Positions 9,098 through 21,000 of a stretch of DNA of 64,000 nucleotides are shown one piece after another. The stretch is from the NCBI GenBank assembly GCA_043228905.1, contig JBHGNT010000005.1, positions 20,956,001 through 21,020,000 of the forward strand. The letters are read 5' to 3'. The position numbers and the translations under genes were made by a program. The notes below the pieces were generated by a model. The model had not been told where the DNA came from and made no database searches. It worked only from the letters and a program-made list of their open reading frames with translations. Source of the stretch: Azolla caroliniana. Its lineage: Eukaryota; Polypodiophyta. Positions within the stretch are counted from its first letter, which is position 1. Every line of letters begins with the position of its first letter.

Positions 9098-9340
9098 ATG
9101 AAATGGAAATGTGGTGTCATATTGAACAAGGTGAAAGAGAGGTGAAATGGAAACGTGGTATCATTGGAAGATGGTGAAAGAGAGATGAAATGGAAACGTG
9201 GTATCATTGCAAGAGGGTGAAAGAGAGATGTAATGGAAATGTGGTATCATATTTAAGAGGCTGAAAGAGAGATGAAATGGAAAATTTGTGGTATCATATT
9301 TAAGAGGGTGAAAGAGAGATGAAATGGAAAATGTGATATC
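9098..9340 (+). repeat. ~44-bp minisatellite, about 5-6 copies
   Basis: Imperfect tandem copies of a unit containing GATGAAATGGAAA, GTGGTATCAT and GGTGAAAGAGA. Units diverge by a few bases each. No gene seen. Confidence 0.85.
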
Positions 9341-10520
9341 AAGACAGAGACATTATTAAGGTGTGTCATCCAGTAAATTAACATGAACATTGGTAGTGTC
9401 ATCTAATATATTTTGTGCAATAGTGATCAGATATGAACCCCAATGTCCTGGCTAATGAAAATATGGCTTGCCATTAGGGTATAGAACCAATACCAAAATT
9501 TTGTGTGTGTGCATCTCCCACCAGTGATGTGATGCATTGGCAAAAAATTTGCATCATTAAAAAACATGTGTTTTTGTTTGAATGTTTCTAATCTTTACAT
9601 GTCGGGAAACAATCTTGATGGGTTTTCACTGCATTACATCGTTGGACACAATAATGTAATGCAATGCTAAAATAAATTGTGTCGGACAAATGATAATACC
9701 CCTAACTTTGAGAGAAGTGGCTCTCTCCTATTGAAGGATTAGGATTCAGCTTGAACCAGGGCTGGGGATCATTTATTAAAAGCACAAGACTATAGAAAGT
9801 GATAAAATGGTGTAATCTACTTGGTATCTGGGATGTAACACCAATCACTATCACAATACACCACCAGTTCAAACCTTTATCTTAATGAGGTCAGGTTGTG
9901 CCGAAAGACACGAATTGTGAGAGGGTCACACCACATCCTCAACGAATAGAGGTGGAATTTGCTTGGTGACACATGATGATGGGGAACATATCATCACAAA
10001 TCATGAAAAATAATCATGTGTGACCACATCTCAATCATGAAACATAAGCGAAACGAGGTGTAATGGATGTTGACAAATGCCGTGGGAGACTTAAATCACA
10101 TACACCCTTATAGTAGTATATGGTGTTTCATGCTCTATAGAAGCATATTCCGAATGTATGCTCTTAGATTAGTACAAATCCATAAAAAACTAGCAATGCT
10201 ATCATGTCTATGTGTGCTTATACACAACCAAAAAACTGTTAAAAGATCGTCTAGGATGTATAGTCAAGTTTTCGAAACATTAGATACTAATCGAAGTTGC
10301 CATTATGATCAAAGATGAATTCAGAATGAATGGCTACAAAGTGCATATGATTGCCTTCTTTACCTTTGTTTCGAGGACATGCCTTCATTTTGCAAAGGAA
10401 ATTAAAATGGAAAAGTAGATTATTTAACAAACAAGAACTGACTTTTTTCTTTCACTGTCAAGGGAAAAGAGAAACTTAGATTAGCTGAGATAATGGGGTG
10501 TTGTTAATTAGGTTATACTG

Positions 10521-13091
10521 TTATGATTGTCTTGAGAGCAACACCTTGCACTTCACTATTTCAAAGCTATGATCAAAGAAGAAACCTGGCATGACCATAA
10601 CAGAGATTAGAGGATCCAACACATTCCCACAACTAACCACCTTCCTAGCTTTCATACTAGTGGCTTCAATAACTAGCAGATCCTCCATGTATCGAGGATC
10701 GAACCGAGATTGCTCGCCCACCCTGAAGATAGTGGCCGGGTGCTCGAAAGAGAAGGCCAACAAATGCAAGAGCCAAACCCACTTGGCCGCGATAAAGAAC
10801 GACCTTGCGAGCTCGTCAGACCATGATCCAACTCCCCGATCCAACACTTCCTCCACTCTATTCATCTTTTGATCACAGAAGGCATCGAAATCCTCGCTAT
10901 ACGCGTTCGAATCTCGGTGTACCAACTCCGTACACCTCATATGTAAGATTGTTACATATGCTTTAAAGAACGCATTGGGTCGCTTCCTCGGGTCTAGGAC
11001 GTGATCGTGGGTTCCATTCCTTTGGAACTTAATGTTCTCAAAGTGTTCATAGAAGGCTTGATTTATTAGAGCCTCGAGTTGATACCTCACGCTCTTCGAC
11101 ACTCCAGGAGATACTTTGATGCTTTCTATGTTTTCGATCGTCGAGGTTCCGGCTCGGACCTCGTGGAGAAACATCCGGCAGAAGTGCTTCACTCCCAATT
11201 GGGCCTCTAAAACAGCACGGTGAAATTCCTCCTTCGACGGGCCAATATGTGATAATGAGGGCTTGGGCGGTCTCATCTTTAATGTGTGAAAATGCTCTAA
11301 TCCAGCCGCCATTGTCGCCAGCGCATCGTCCGTATTCGGGGTCGTGTTCACACTACGATGCCCGTGTCCGAGCTGTTGTCGAAGTTGTTGCGAGTGTTCA
11401 TGAAGGTTTTCGAGTTTCTGATTCATCTCTAGGATGGCCTTCTTCAGCACAAGCACTTCAAAACCCGATCCATCGGCCTTCTTAAAATCTCCGCCTCGAC
11501 GAGATTCATCGTGTTTCATCCGATTTACATGATCCATGGGCACCACATTTTGTCGGGCACCATCGTCGATCGCATTTATGCTGCCTTCTCGTGCCACACT
11601 ATCCGAATCGAGCTTTTTATTGTGCTTGAACCATGACATGATTTTGTTACTTAATCCCGATTTGTGCTTTTCGGGAGAATTGTCATACTGCAAAGAAGAT
11701 CGATGGAAAATTTTCGATGGAATTTCTTTCGATCCTCGGGCCCTTTGATCCTGATCTCTCGGCTGGCACTGATTTTTAGCTAATCCATTTGAGTTGCCCC
11801 TGAGCAAATTATGGCAAGGAAGCATTGTGTTTGCATTTGCATTTTTAATTTTCTGTGTCTTCGGGGATCTACTAATGTCAGAGCTCTTATGATAATTTTG
11901 CCGATAATTATGATGATGATGATGATGATTTTTTTTGTGTTGGATCATATAATTCTCTGCAGGTGAAGCTGTATATTTTGATTTTGGGCTTATATCGCGT
12001 AGAGTTCTGTTCATGATCTTGTCTTCTATCAATCCTTCTGCTAATGAAATGTCAAATTTGCCATTATTTTGCTGCATATTATCCTCACAGAAAAGTTCCT
12101 TGCAAGGCTGCATTTTACAATCATATTAAGCAAAATGAGATTAGCTCCATAAATGTAAATTAATGAGAATAAAATCTCAAAATTCAATGGTTTTTCGGGA
12201 TATTGTGATTAAGTCTCCAAAACTCGATGGAAAATCAGAATCTGCATGTACAGTATATAGGAAAACTGAATGCCTGGGAAAAAAATTAAATTTTGCAGGT
12301 ATAACCGGGGATTTGTATGTGTAGGATTGAGAAGAGTATTTATATTAGAGACGATAATCATGGTATCATGATTAATAATCTAGTTTTTCTAGTAATTAAT
12401 TACAGCAATTGGGTACTGAATGATAGGCACATATAAGTGTGAAATCATTAGCAACTCGTAAATTGAATGATAGTATGATCATAGTAATGACGAAATTACT
12501 TGGGATTATAATCATCAGGGAAGAATAATTACTCACTCATATCTGTAGATCCACATCAAATAATTCAATGTCGATTTCTGTGGATCTCTACATGGATTCT
12601 TAAATAGCCCACCATCCATTCAATGCAATAGAATTATCAAAACATTTAAATGGACCAACATATAGATGACATTATTGATTGGTACAAACTAATAGAAGTA
12701 TCAAAAACTCAATGACAAACAGCATATATATATATATATATATATTTATTTATAATGACAGTTTTAATTTGCCATATTCCTAATTCAATCAATATTGTCA
12801 GATTCAATCATATTGAGCTACTAATCATGAAGATTAATCGTTATGATTTGAGTTACTAATTTTTTTCCATTTGAAATCAAGAGTGACTAGAAATTAATAG
12901 TGATCTGCAGTAGTAAACAAATTAATTACCGTGTCAACTGAGGAATAGTGAGGATCTGTGTCGAAGGCGGGATACTCTAATTTGCCGGCGGTCAAATTAG
13001 ATAGTTCACGGCGGAATGATTCGAATTGCAATGATGAGATGAGATCATCTTCATTACTAGAATCGAAATTGCTGCTTGGCTTTCTCATCAT
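10521..13091 (-). CDS. IRKI: DUF641-family protein, IRK-interacting protein (IRKI)/GIL1-like
   Basis: There are two coding exons. Exon 1 (13091-12930, starts MMRKPSSNFD) and exon 2 (12107-10521) join in phase 0 (donor ACG|GTAATT, acceptor ATGCAG|CCT) to give 582 residues, close to the family length. The N-terminal half is low-complexity with a His run (KKNHHHHHHNY). A coiled coil (LKKAILEMNQKLENLHEHSQ) leads into the DUF641 region, with RPPKPSLSHIGPSKEEFHRA, CRMFLHEVRAG, NAFFKAYVTILHMRCTELV, WVWLLHLLAFSFEHPATIF and RFDPRYMEDLL. Known relatives are Arabidopsis IRKI, a partner of the receptor kinase IRK, and GIL1, needed for gravitropism in the light. I favour IRKI on overall wording, not certainty. 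No frame damage is seen. An acceptor just upstream (13110) shows an intron in the 5' leader. Confidence 0.85.
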
Positions 13092-13408
13092 GAAATTGTA
13101 TGTTGACTGTAATATAAGATTAATACACACACCAGAAAAGAATTATGTTTAATTAACTAAACAAATGTGGCCAATCATTTGATGAGATTAAGCAAGACGA
13201 TTAGATCTAGATGAATGAAATAAATAAAAAATGGGTTATTAGACATTAACAATCTAACAAGATAATCAATAAAACGCCATTTTAGAAACAAAAAAAGAGT
13301 ACTATTATTAAGAGAATTAATAGAGATGTTAAAAACAGAGTCCTTCCAAATTAATCAGCAAACCTTCTTTCTTCATACCTAAGAAATGCCCTAAAATTGA
13401 TCTCTGTA

Positions 13409-13432
13409 CTAATGCCGGAAAATTGCAGCCAT
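13409..13432 (-). CDS. Short upstream ORF in the IRKI-like leader exon
   Basis: In the presumed leader exon (about 13580-13383, donor TTAG|GTATGAAG), the minus strand has ATG 13432 through TAG 13409, encoding MAAIFRH. It follows a (CTG CTA)-like repeat. If the leader is transcribed, this AUG precedes the main start and could lower translation. Confidence 0.4.
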   Translation of the reverse strand: MAAIFRH

Positions 13433-13600
13433 AATAACAGTAGCAGTAGCAGTAGCAGTAATCCAAGACAGAATTATTACAGAAATCAAAGTTTAAATTT
13501 TTTGCTTTTTTGAAGAAGAAGAGTGATTTCAGGAGAAGCTGATGACAATCGATCGATTAACTAACTCAGTCTTAGATTTAAAATCTCTCTCCTACTTTCT

Positions 13601-13610
13601 TTAATATAAA
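13601..13610 (-). promoter_or_regulatory. Putative TATA box of the IRKI-like gene
   Basis: TTTATATTAA on the minus strand, about 25-30 bases upstream of a CT-rich putative start region (13560-13590). Confidence 0.45.
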
Positions 13611-13735
13611 AGATAATTTGGAAGGGACAAGGAAAGGAAGGAACGTGGAGACATGGGTGGGGGTGGCCATGCACACACCAAACTATAATTTCATTAATCA
13701 ATCTATATATATATACATTATACATTATATATATA

Positions 13736-14216
13736 TATATATAAATGTACTGGGGTGTATTGGGGTGTATCTAATGGTATGTTATATATGTATGTATGTA
13801 TCTAATGGTATGCTATATATGTGTAATGAATGTATTGGGGTGTATTGGTATGTATCTAATGGTATGCTATATATGTATGTATAGATGGATGTATGTGTAA
13901 TGAATGTATTGGGGTGTATTGGTATGTATCTAATGGTATGTTATATATGTATGTATGTATGTGTAATGAATGTATTGGGGTGTATTGGTATGTATCTAAT
14001 GGTATGCTATATATGTATGTATAGATGGATGTATGTGTAATGAATGTATTGGGGTGTATTGGTATGTATCTAATGGTATGTTATATATGTATGTATAGAT
14101 GGATGGATGCATTGGTATATGGATGTAATGGATATATTGGGATGTATTGGTGTTTATAGATGGATGCATATTGGATGTATTGGGATGGGATGTAATGGAT
14201 ATATTATTTATTTCTT
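13736..14216 (+). repeat. ~66-74-bp TGTATTGG minisatellite
   Basis: Tandem imperfect units hold GTGTAATGAATGTATTGGGG, TATCTAATGGTATG and TATATATGTATGTATAGATG, with several copies between 13745 and 14100. The array decays to GGATG/GTAT-rich sequence and restarts at about 14350-14600. The reading frames across it have no codon logic. Confidence 0.85.
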
Positions 14217-14888
14217 TGTTTTTAAGAAAAACAATTCCTTAAATCATTAGTATAAATAGTTTACAAGATTTCAAACTCTATGTGATCGGCGAAGGAAACA
14301 ACCATTTTGGAGGTTGGACGTGCGAGAGAGGAGTGCCATTCTTGGAGGTGATGATGTAATGGATATATTGGGATGTATTAGTATGTATAGATGGATGGAT
14401 GGATGGACTAGTATGGATGTAATGTATATATTGGTATGTATGTATAGATGGATGCCGATGGATGTAATGTATATATTGGTATGTATGTAATGGATGGATG
14501 TACTAGTATGGATGTAGTGTGTATATTGGTATGTATAGATGGATGGATTGGTATTGATTTAATGGATATATTGGGATGTATTGGTATCTATGAGAGAGGC
14601 ATATACATAGATAGATATATTGCCAAATATCATTACCATCCGTATAATATCATAATTTGGAGGCACTCCTTGAGTTTTCGGAACCTATATAATCAATCAC
14701 TCCCCGAAAAAGGAAACCTGTACCAAACCTCTCATAAGATCACATTTACTACCAACACTTGGTGAACATTCGATTTGTTTTCCAAGTAGCTTCCACAACG
14801 CACTTTGCTTGTAAATTTTACCAAAACCCCTCAATTTTCCACCTAGTGCTCCAAAGCATATTCTATTCATTTCTTTTAAACACTTTGT

Positions 14889-15040
14889 CTAGCATTTCAA
14901 GTAAATACCTAAACTCTCCGTTTTCATCCAGATCCACGGAATACTTTATTTTTATGTACAAAGTCTAGCATTTCAAGTAAATACCTAAACTCTCCGTTTT
15001 CATCCAAATCCACGAAATACTTTATTTTTATGTACAAAGT
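14889..15040 (+). repeat. 76-bp tandem duplication
   Basis: Two near-identical copies of a 76-bp unit starting CTAGCATTTCAAGTAAATAC (14889-14964 and 14965-15040), three or fewer differences. Confidence 0.9.
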
Positions 15041-18000
15041 ATATTTCGCAGCATTGCCATTTTCAAGTAAGACAAGGTTTTTTGTCACTGAGATGTGGAA
15101 AAACTATAACTAGGTCAATGTTGCGGAAATGTTCGTCTAATGACCCAACGTGTTCATGTGTATTACCTTATTGTAGGCTAGTCCTACCCCACTGAACGAA
15201 GTTGCAAAGGACAAGTTTACACATGCATACTAGTCTAGATTGGCACATTAAACAAGGGTTTACCAAAAAAATCTTTTCAATTGATTTATTCTTTTAAACA
15301 ACCATCTTAGGACAAGTGTCCAATGAGGTGTCACAAACAACATCAAGTTTTTCGTAATATCCAACTCATAAGAATACTTGAATGGAGGGTCCATACAAAT
15401 TTATTAATTTTATTCTCTTAAAAATGATAACGTTTCGACAAGTGCTCCAACCTTAGGTGTCTCATGATTAGGCTCATTAAATCATCCAACCCACAAGAAT
15501 ATATTAAGGGAGGGTCCCAAGCTCATGAGGTCTTTATTTTTATCATGACAAGATAATCTTAGTGTGTGTTGGGGTTAACAATGTGCATGATCTCAAACTA
15601 AATTCTTTTGCTCTTTTATAATCAATGCAATATCAAACCCATTTCTAGAGCATCAACCTCTTGGCATAGGACTAAGCTTCATCAATTAAGAATATGATTG
15701 TGGCATGGATCCCAACTTTGTCAAAGTCCAAGAAGTAGAGGAACAATTGTTTTATGATACTAGTACATAATGGTGGCCACTTGTTTTGAAGTTGTTGAAT
15801 AAGAACATTAATGAAGGGAACAAACATGACATAAACATAATAAATACTTTGGTGATCATCCATAACATTATGGTATATTTTCTCATATTCATGGTCATAA
15901 AGTTCACAATTAGTGCGTTGGAACAACTTGGGCTATGAGTGAGGAGAGATATGAAGAATGACAAAGAAAATGAAATTGATTGATGGAGAGGAATTGCGTG
16001 TGAGAAACAAGTGTAGAGAGATCAAATAGCTAAATAGAATTCGAGAGATCGATAGACAAACTTAAATATTTAAGTACAATATAGGGTAGTGAAACCATAA
16101 CCCTAAATATTCACACCTTCAAGTACAACTTACATTCGTAGATGTCTTTAGCTCTTCTGGACACTCCCATTCCCCCTTCCAATTGGTGTGAGAATCTACA
16201 TACCTCTTCAAAGACCCTCTATATGTAATTCACATGCTGCCACATATATTACTACCATACAAAACACCCATGTCAAACCTCCCTATTTTGTGTCTATCGG
16301 CCATCCAGTACAAGGGTTCAATGCGGATACATCGGACACATTCATATCCAACGTTTCTACCAAACATTCGAAATTTGAACCTTTGACCTTATAGAACTAA
16401 ACCCATCTTCAAGTCCAACATTTGTTTTATAATTAAAATTTCTATTCCTTCGCGACACACTATATTATTTCATGAATGAAAACGGAATTCCAAATTTCTA
16501 CTTCGGACTTTTAGTTATGATAACAAATTCTACTTACACAAAGACTTGTAATCACTTGCGTGAACTATTGTGCAAATGATCACATACATTAGAGGTCAAT
16601 TCGTGCATAAGCTATAAATAACACTAGGCATCTCAATTTTGAAAAAAAAAAAGTATTGTGTATATGCATTATGGGACTGCATTTTTTAGGTGTAGGGTTA
16701 TAAGGCTCATTTAAGAAATGGTATCATCAATTTCCCATTCAACATGGACCATTTGTAATCTGTAAATCTCACCTCAGATATATATAAGGTAGATGACTCC
16801 CCTAATTACTTTTGAGATGAAATAAAAATTTGATTTCAAATCTCTAATTGCCACCTTGCTTAGCAACTAATAAGAAAATATATCAAATCTGACCTTCACC
16901 AACTAGAATAACAAAGACCTTTCCACACACCTGCATCTATATGGTTGCAAAGATATGGAATTCTACACTCCCATCAAAGGAAATTGCACAATGTCCTTAC
17001 ACTAACTCTAAGCAAAGTCACCTTCACAAAATGGAATGTACTCTGCACTGTACTCAATAGTTTCTTTAATCTATCTAATAAGCTGACCAGGTTTTCTTAA
17101 GAGGCAATGCAGTTTGTTTTCAGTGCAACCTACCCAGTCTTTTCTGCTTTATGTCTCAATTATTGTCAACGTCATATTGCAGAGGAGGTGATTGATCTAA
17201 TAACCAGCACTCCCCCTCATAAGAGAAAATTTCAAATTCAAGTGCAGTTTCAAGACGCCATATCTTTTATATGCATGCAAAGCACTCGCGTAACAAATTG
17301 ACAATAATCACTGTTACAAACTCCTAGTTATAGAGGAGACAGGCGGTGATAATAAAGTTTGCAAGTCTTCATCCCATTCACATTTATCTAACTCATCAAT
17401 CATCAAATCTCACATGTCATCAAAGTTTGCGAGAGTCTTCATACTCGAACAGTTTTTGACAAAATTTAAATGGTGCCAAGATGTGTATATATATAATGCA
17501 CAGTGCACCCATACATTAATCACAGGAAGGACTAATCTGTTTGGGTTTTTTATAAATTTCCAACCAAAGGAAACATTCCAGTAAAGACATTTATGATCGT
17601 GATGCTTAGACACTAGCGGAAGACGGGAGGTCAACATCAACATGTCAACCAGGTCAATCGTAACTCTAAATCAAGCAGTCTACAAAGTAAATAGAAATAA
17701 CATGATAAGAGACCTAGATCAGTAATTTGGAAGGAAGAGTATTGAATTGGTCACTATATAATTCCCACGTTAGTTTTTCAAAATTTAAGCAAAATATTTA
17801 TGCATCACCTTTTGCTTGCTTGCACAATATCCATCAACGTTAAATGCTGAAAATTCCACTGGTACAACATAACCCAGCATATCCTCATGGTGTTTCCTAC
17901 CCTAAACCTCATGAACTCCCAATAGAAGTCGTATTTTCGATCGCTTGCTCAGAAGTGGACAATCGATCACTTCTACAGTTCCCCACTTCTTGAACGATGA

Positions 18001-18080
18001 GAAGTTTTCCTCTCATTGTACCAAGAAGTTAATTTTACGAATCCTCTGGCATGACAACTGGGGATCATGGTGAGGACATC
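15041..18080. other. Intergenic region, nothing recognised
   Basis: AT-rich DNA with no reading frame resembling a known protein, no tRNA-like fold and no clear repeat. The part from about 17.6 to 18.08 kb probably includes the 3' UTR of the STT3 gene. Confidence 0.5.
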
Positions 18081-21000
18081 CTAATGAAGAGCTACAGTGC
18101 TGAAAGGATTCTTCCGTGGTGATCGCTTGCTGTTACTAAACTTCGATGGTTTACTACCAGTCTGAAAAATCAGAAAAAATGTGTCATATAGTTGTTTTTT
18201 TGAAAAATTATATCAACGTTAGCTCATATCCTATGTATGGAAGCTATCTATAATGCTAATAAGCATTTACAAAGCAAGAGGCTAAAGACACCAAGAGCTG
18301 AAGCCAATCAAACAAAATATTGGCAGTTTAAAGGAACACATTGGCCTTGGGGCTTAAAGGTATTTGGTGTGCACATACAAAACATAATAGGTAATAAATT
18401 TGAAATAAGGTTCTGATGTAGTTCACACTACATCTGGGATGAGTTTTTACGATGCCTTCGGGTTTTCCAATGTACCAGTAAGTAATGTCTACTTACAATT
18501 CTTTCTAATGCTAACCTTTTGAAACAATTTGATGGACCAATTTTGATAAAAAATAACTTCACAAGGTGCCAAAAAATTAGTGGGCTTACCAGTTTCCCTT
18601 TTCTCTTATTCCGGCCACGAAACCTGTTCTTAGGTTCCTTCAACTTGTAGATGCGCACCATCCAATGATGAGTCGTAAAAACCTAGAAATGATAAATGAT
18701 TCAAAAATGATTATCACTTCAAAATTTAACCATCTTTCAAGTGCAAGTGCAATGATAGCAGGGGTAAACCTCTTCGAAGTGTGTCAATTTGAAGTTTTTC
18801 TTCCCAATCTCAGTCCTCCTCACTCGATCAAAACCTTTTCCATCCATCGATGATTCAGCAAACCTAAAACACGAGGATAGAGCTCATCCATCATCATATT
18901 TTTAGGCCTTTGAAAGAATAGCATGATATAAGAAAAATTTGTACCTATAATACGACAGTTTGTACATAAGGCAGTTGAGCATGGTTGGTGTGGCTTGTGC
19001 ATCAATTCTGTATTGACCATCTCTCTGCAGAAGAGGATTTTTTTTTTAAGATTTGAAAGATGATAACAGATAAAAGAAGTTGAAAAGATTACCAGATAAT
19101 CAGGTTCCTTTATATGGGGAAACACACCACCTCCAATGCGGACCATCCAAAGAAATTTATTAATGTCATCACTTGGATAGCCAACTAGTCCTGGATTATA
19201 AAACTGCCAGTTATTTACGTGATCTAATGAGATCAATGAATTTGACGTTCAGAAAACTTAATACACATCCACATACCTCCAAATACTACAAAAACATATT
19301 TCACATCCAGAGACTGAAATATTTCCCACGCTTGTTTTTCTGGAGAAGACATCGCTGTTCCAACTGTGGCAATATGTGTGTTATTCCAAGTGTTGTTATC
19401 CACAATAACGGTTCTGTTTGCCATAGCTGTAGTCTGATATCCATAATCCCACCATGATGCCACCTGTATCGCCAAAAAAATTATGTTCAGGTACAAAATA
19501 TGAGTAATCTTCTAATCAATTCAGGTAGAGAAATCTGCAGAGAATCTTCTTTGAAAACTTTGAGCAAATTATTGGGTTAATCAAAACAGGAAAGGGAGAG
19601 CAAATGTGCAAAGAAGAAAAACAATTTCTGTCTCAACTCAATATGTAATGGGACCATGATGAAAACTAGGGAAAGGAAAGGAAAGCAACACATGCAGAAA
19701 ACTGAAAAGAGAAGTTCTCTGAATGATAAAACGAACAAAAGAATACTTTTTCATCATATTATAGACAGAAGACGAACTAATTGTGTACTGAGAATGTCAG
19801 TAATTTTCAATTCATGATCCATGAGCTAAAAAGGATGCTTTTCGAATCTACCCTGTAACTTTTAACTTCATCTTTTAATCTAAAAGATATACATATTTAA
19901 ATTAATTTGCATCTGATTTGAGGAGTAAACCTTGTCATCTTCCTCAGTATTATGGCGCAGCCATGCATATGCCTCTCTGAAATCATCGAACACATGCAGA
20001 CCTTCTGCTGTATGAGAAGTCAATACAATGGATGGAGCTGAATAAGCCTCTGCGGCTGCCCATACACAATGAATCTATAAAAAAATAAAGGCAATTTACA
20101 AAAGATTCCTTTCACGAGCAGAAAAGGATATCTTAAAGAAGTTGGCAACCTCATTTACATTCAGATGATTAAGAGACAGTTTATTGAATTTAAGGTCTAC
20201 TACATACATACCACATACATACTCCCAAGGATAATTAGCAATAGAATACCAAGGGCTGATGCATCATAAGGCAGCCCTAAAAGTCTCTTCTTTTTCTCAG
20301 TTTCCGTATTCTTCTCTGATACATCTTTCTCTTTCTTTTTGGTACGTTTCGATGCCCTTTCCCTCACCTTCTCCTTCCCTTTTTCAGTTATCACTTCATT
20401 TGATTTTTCCTTTGATCCATTTGCTGCATTGTGATCTATAGATTCAGTGGACTGGAGCTCTGCTACCTCGGTATGCGCAGATTCCTTTTTATACATAGTC
20501 CAATATCAATAAATTTGCTTTCTTCAATAGCATAGATTGATGGTATAATCTGAAAACCCACCAGAGATTTAGAAGCAATTGCATCAGAACCATGATACTT
20601 GATAGAACGAGTCAATGTGGTGAATGCTTCTGATAATGCAATCCCAGACAAGATGCAGGCAGCTGGAGCAAGCACTAGCATGAGTCGAACCTAAAAATAA
20701 TGAAACAATATTGGATATTTAAGAAACAAAACTATTTTTTTTTTTAATTGAAAAGAAAGTAGAGAAAAAAAAAGAATCTTACCATAACACCTGAGAAATA
20801 TGCTGCTGTAACAAGATACAGAACCACAAACGAGCTTGAATCGGACAATGGAAGAAAGCAAGCCTGTGTCATCCAGAATGCCAGCAATGAGTAGATGACA
20901 TTCAGTGAAGCAAAAAAATGGATAAAATTGATCATACTTACAATGATTCCAGCTGGCACAAGGAAAGCTAGAACATTGATGTCCATGAAATATGATGGCC

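Larger units (their letters stand above)
8121..10520. other. Intergenic region without recognisable genes
   Basis: AT-rich DNA. A minus-strand open stretch (about 8819-9003, including SQAIGVVESCNEQSIAFYF) looks more protein-like than its surroundings, but I do not recognise it and it runs into a microsatellite. The rest holds the repeats listed separately and probably the 3' flank of the DUF641 gene. Confidence 0.5.

Noticed and set aside
8929-9207. Met/Tyr/Cys and His/Phe/Ser repeat proteins
   Set aside because: Translations of the CATA microsatellite and the 44-bp minisatellite.
13618-13884. Small protein-coding gene
   Set aside because: Reads through (TA)n and the TGTATTGG minisatellite; no codon structure.
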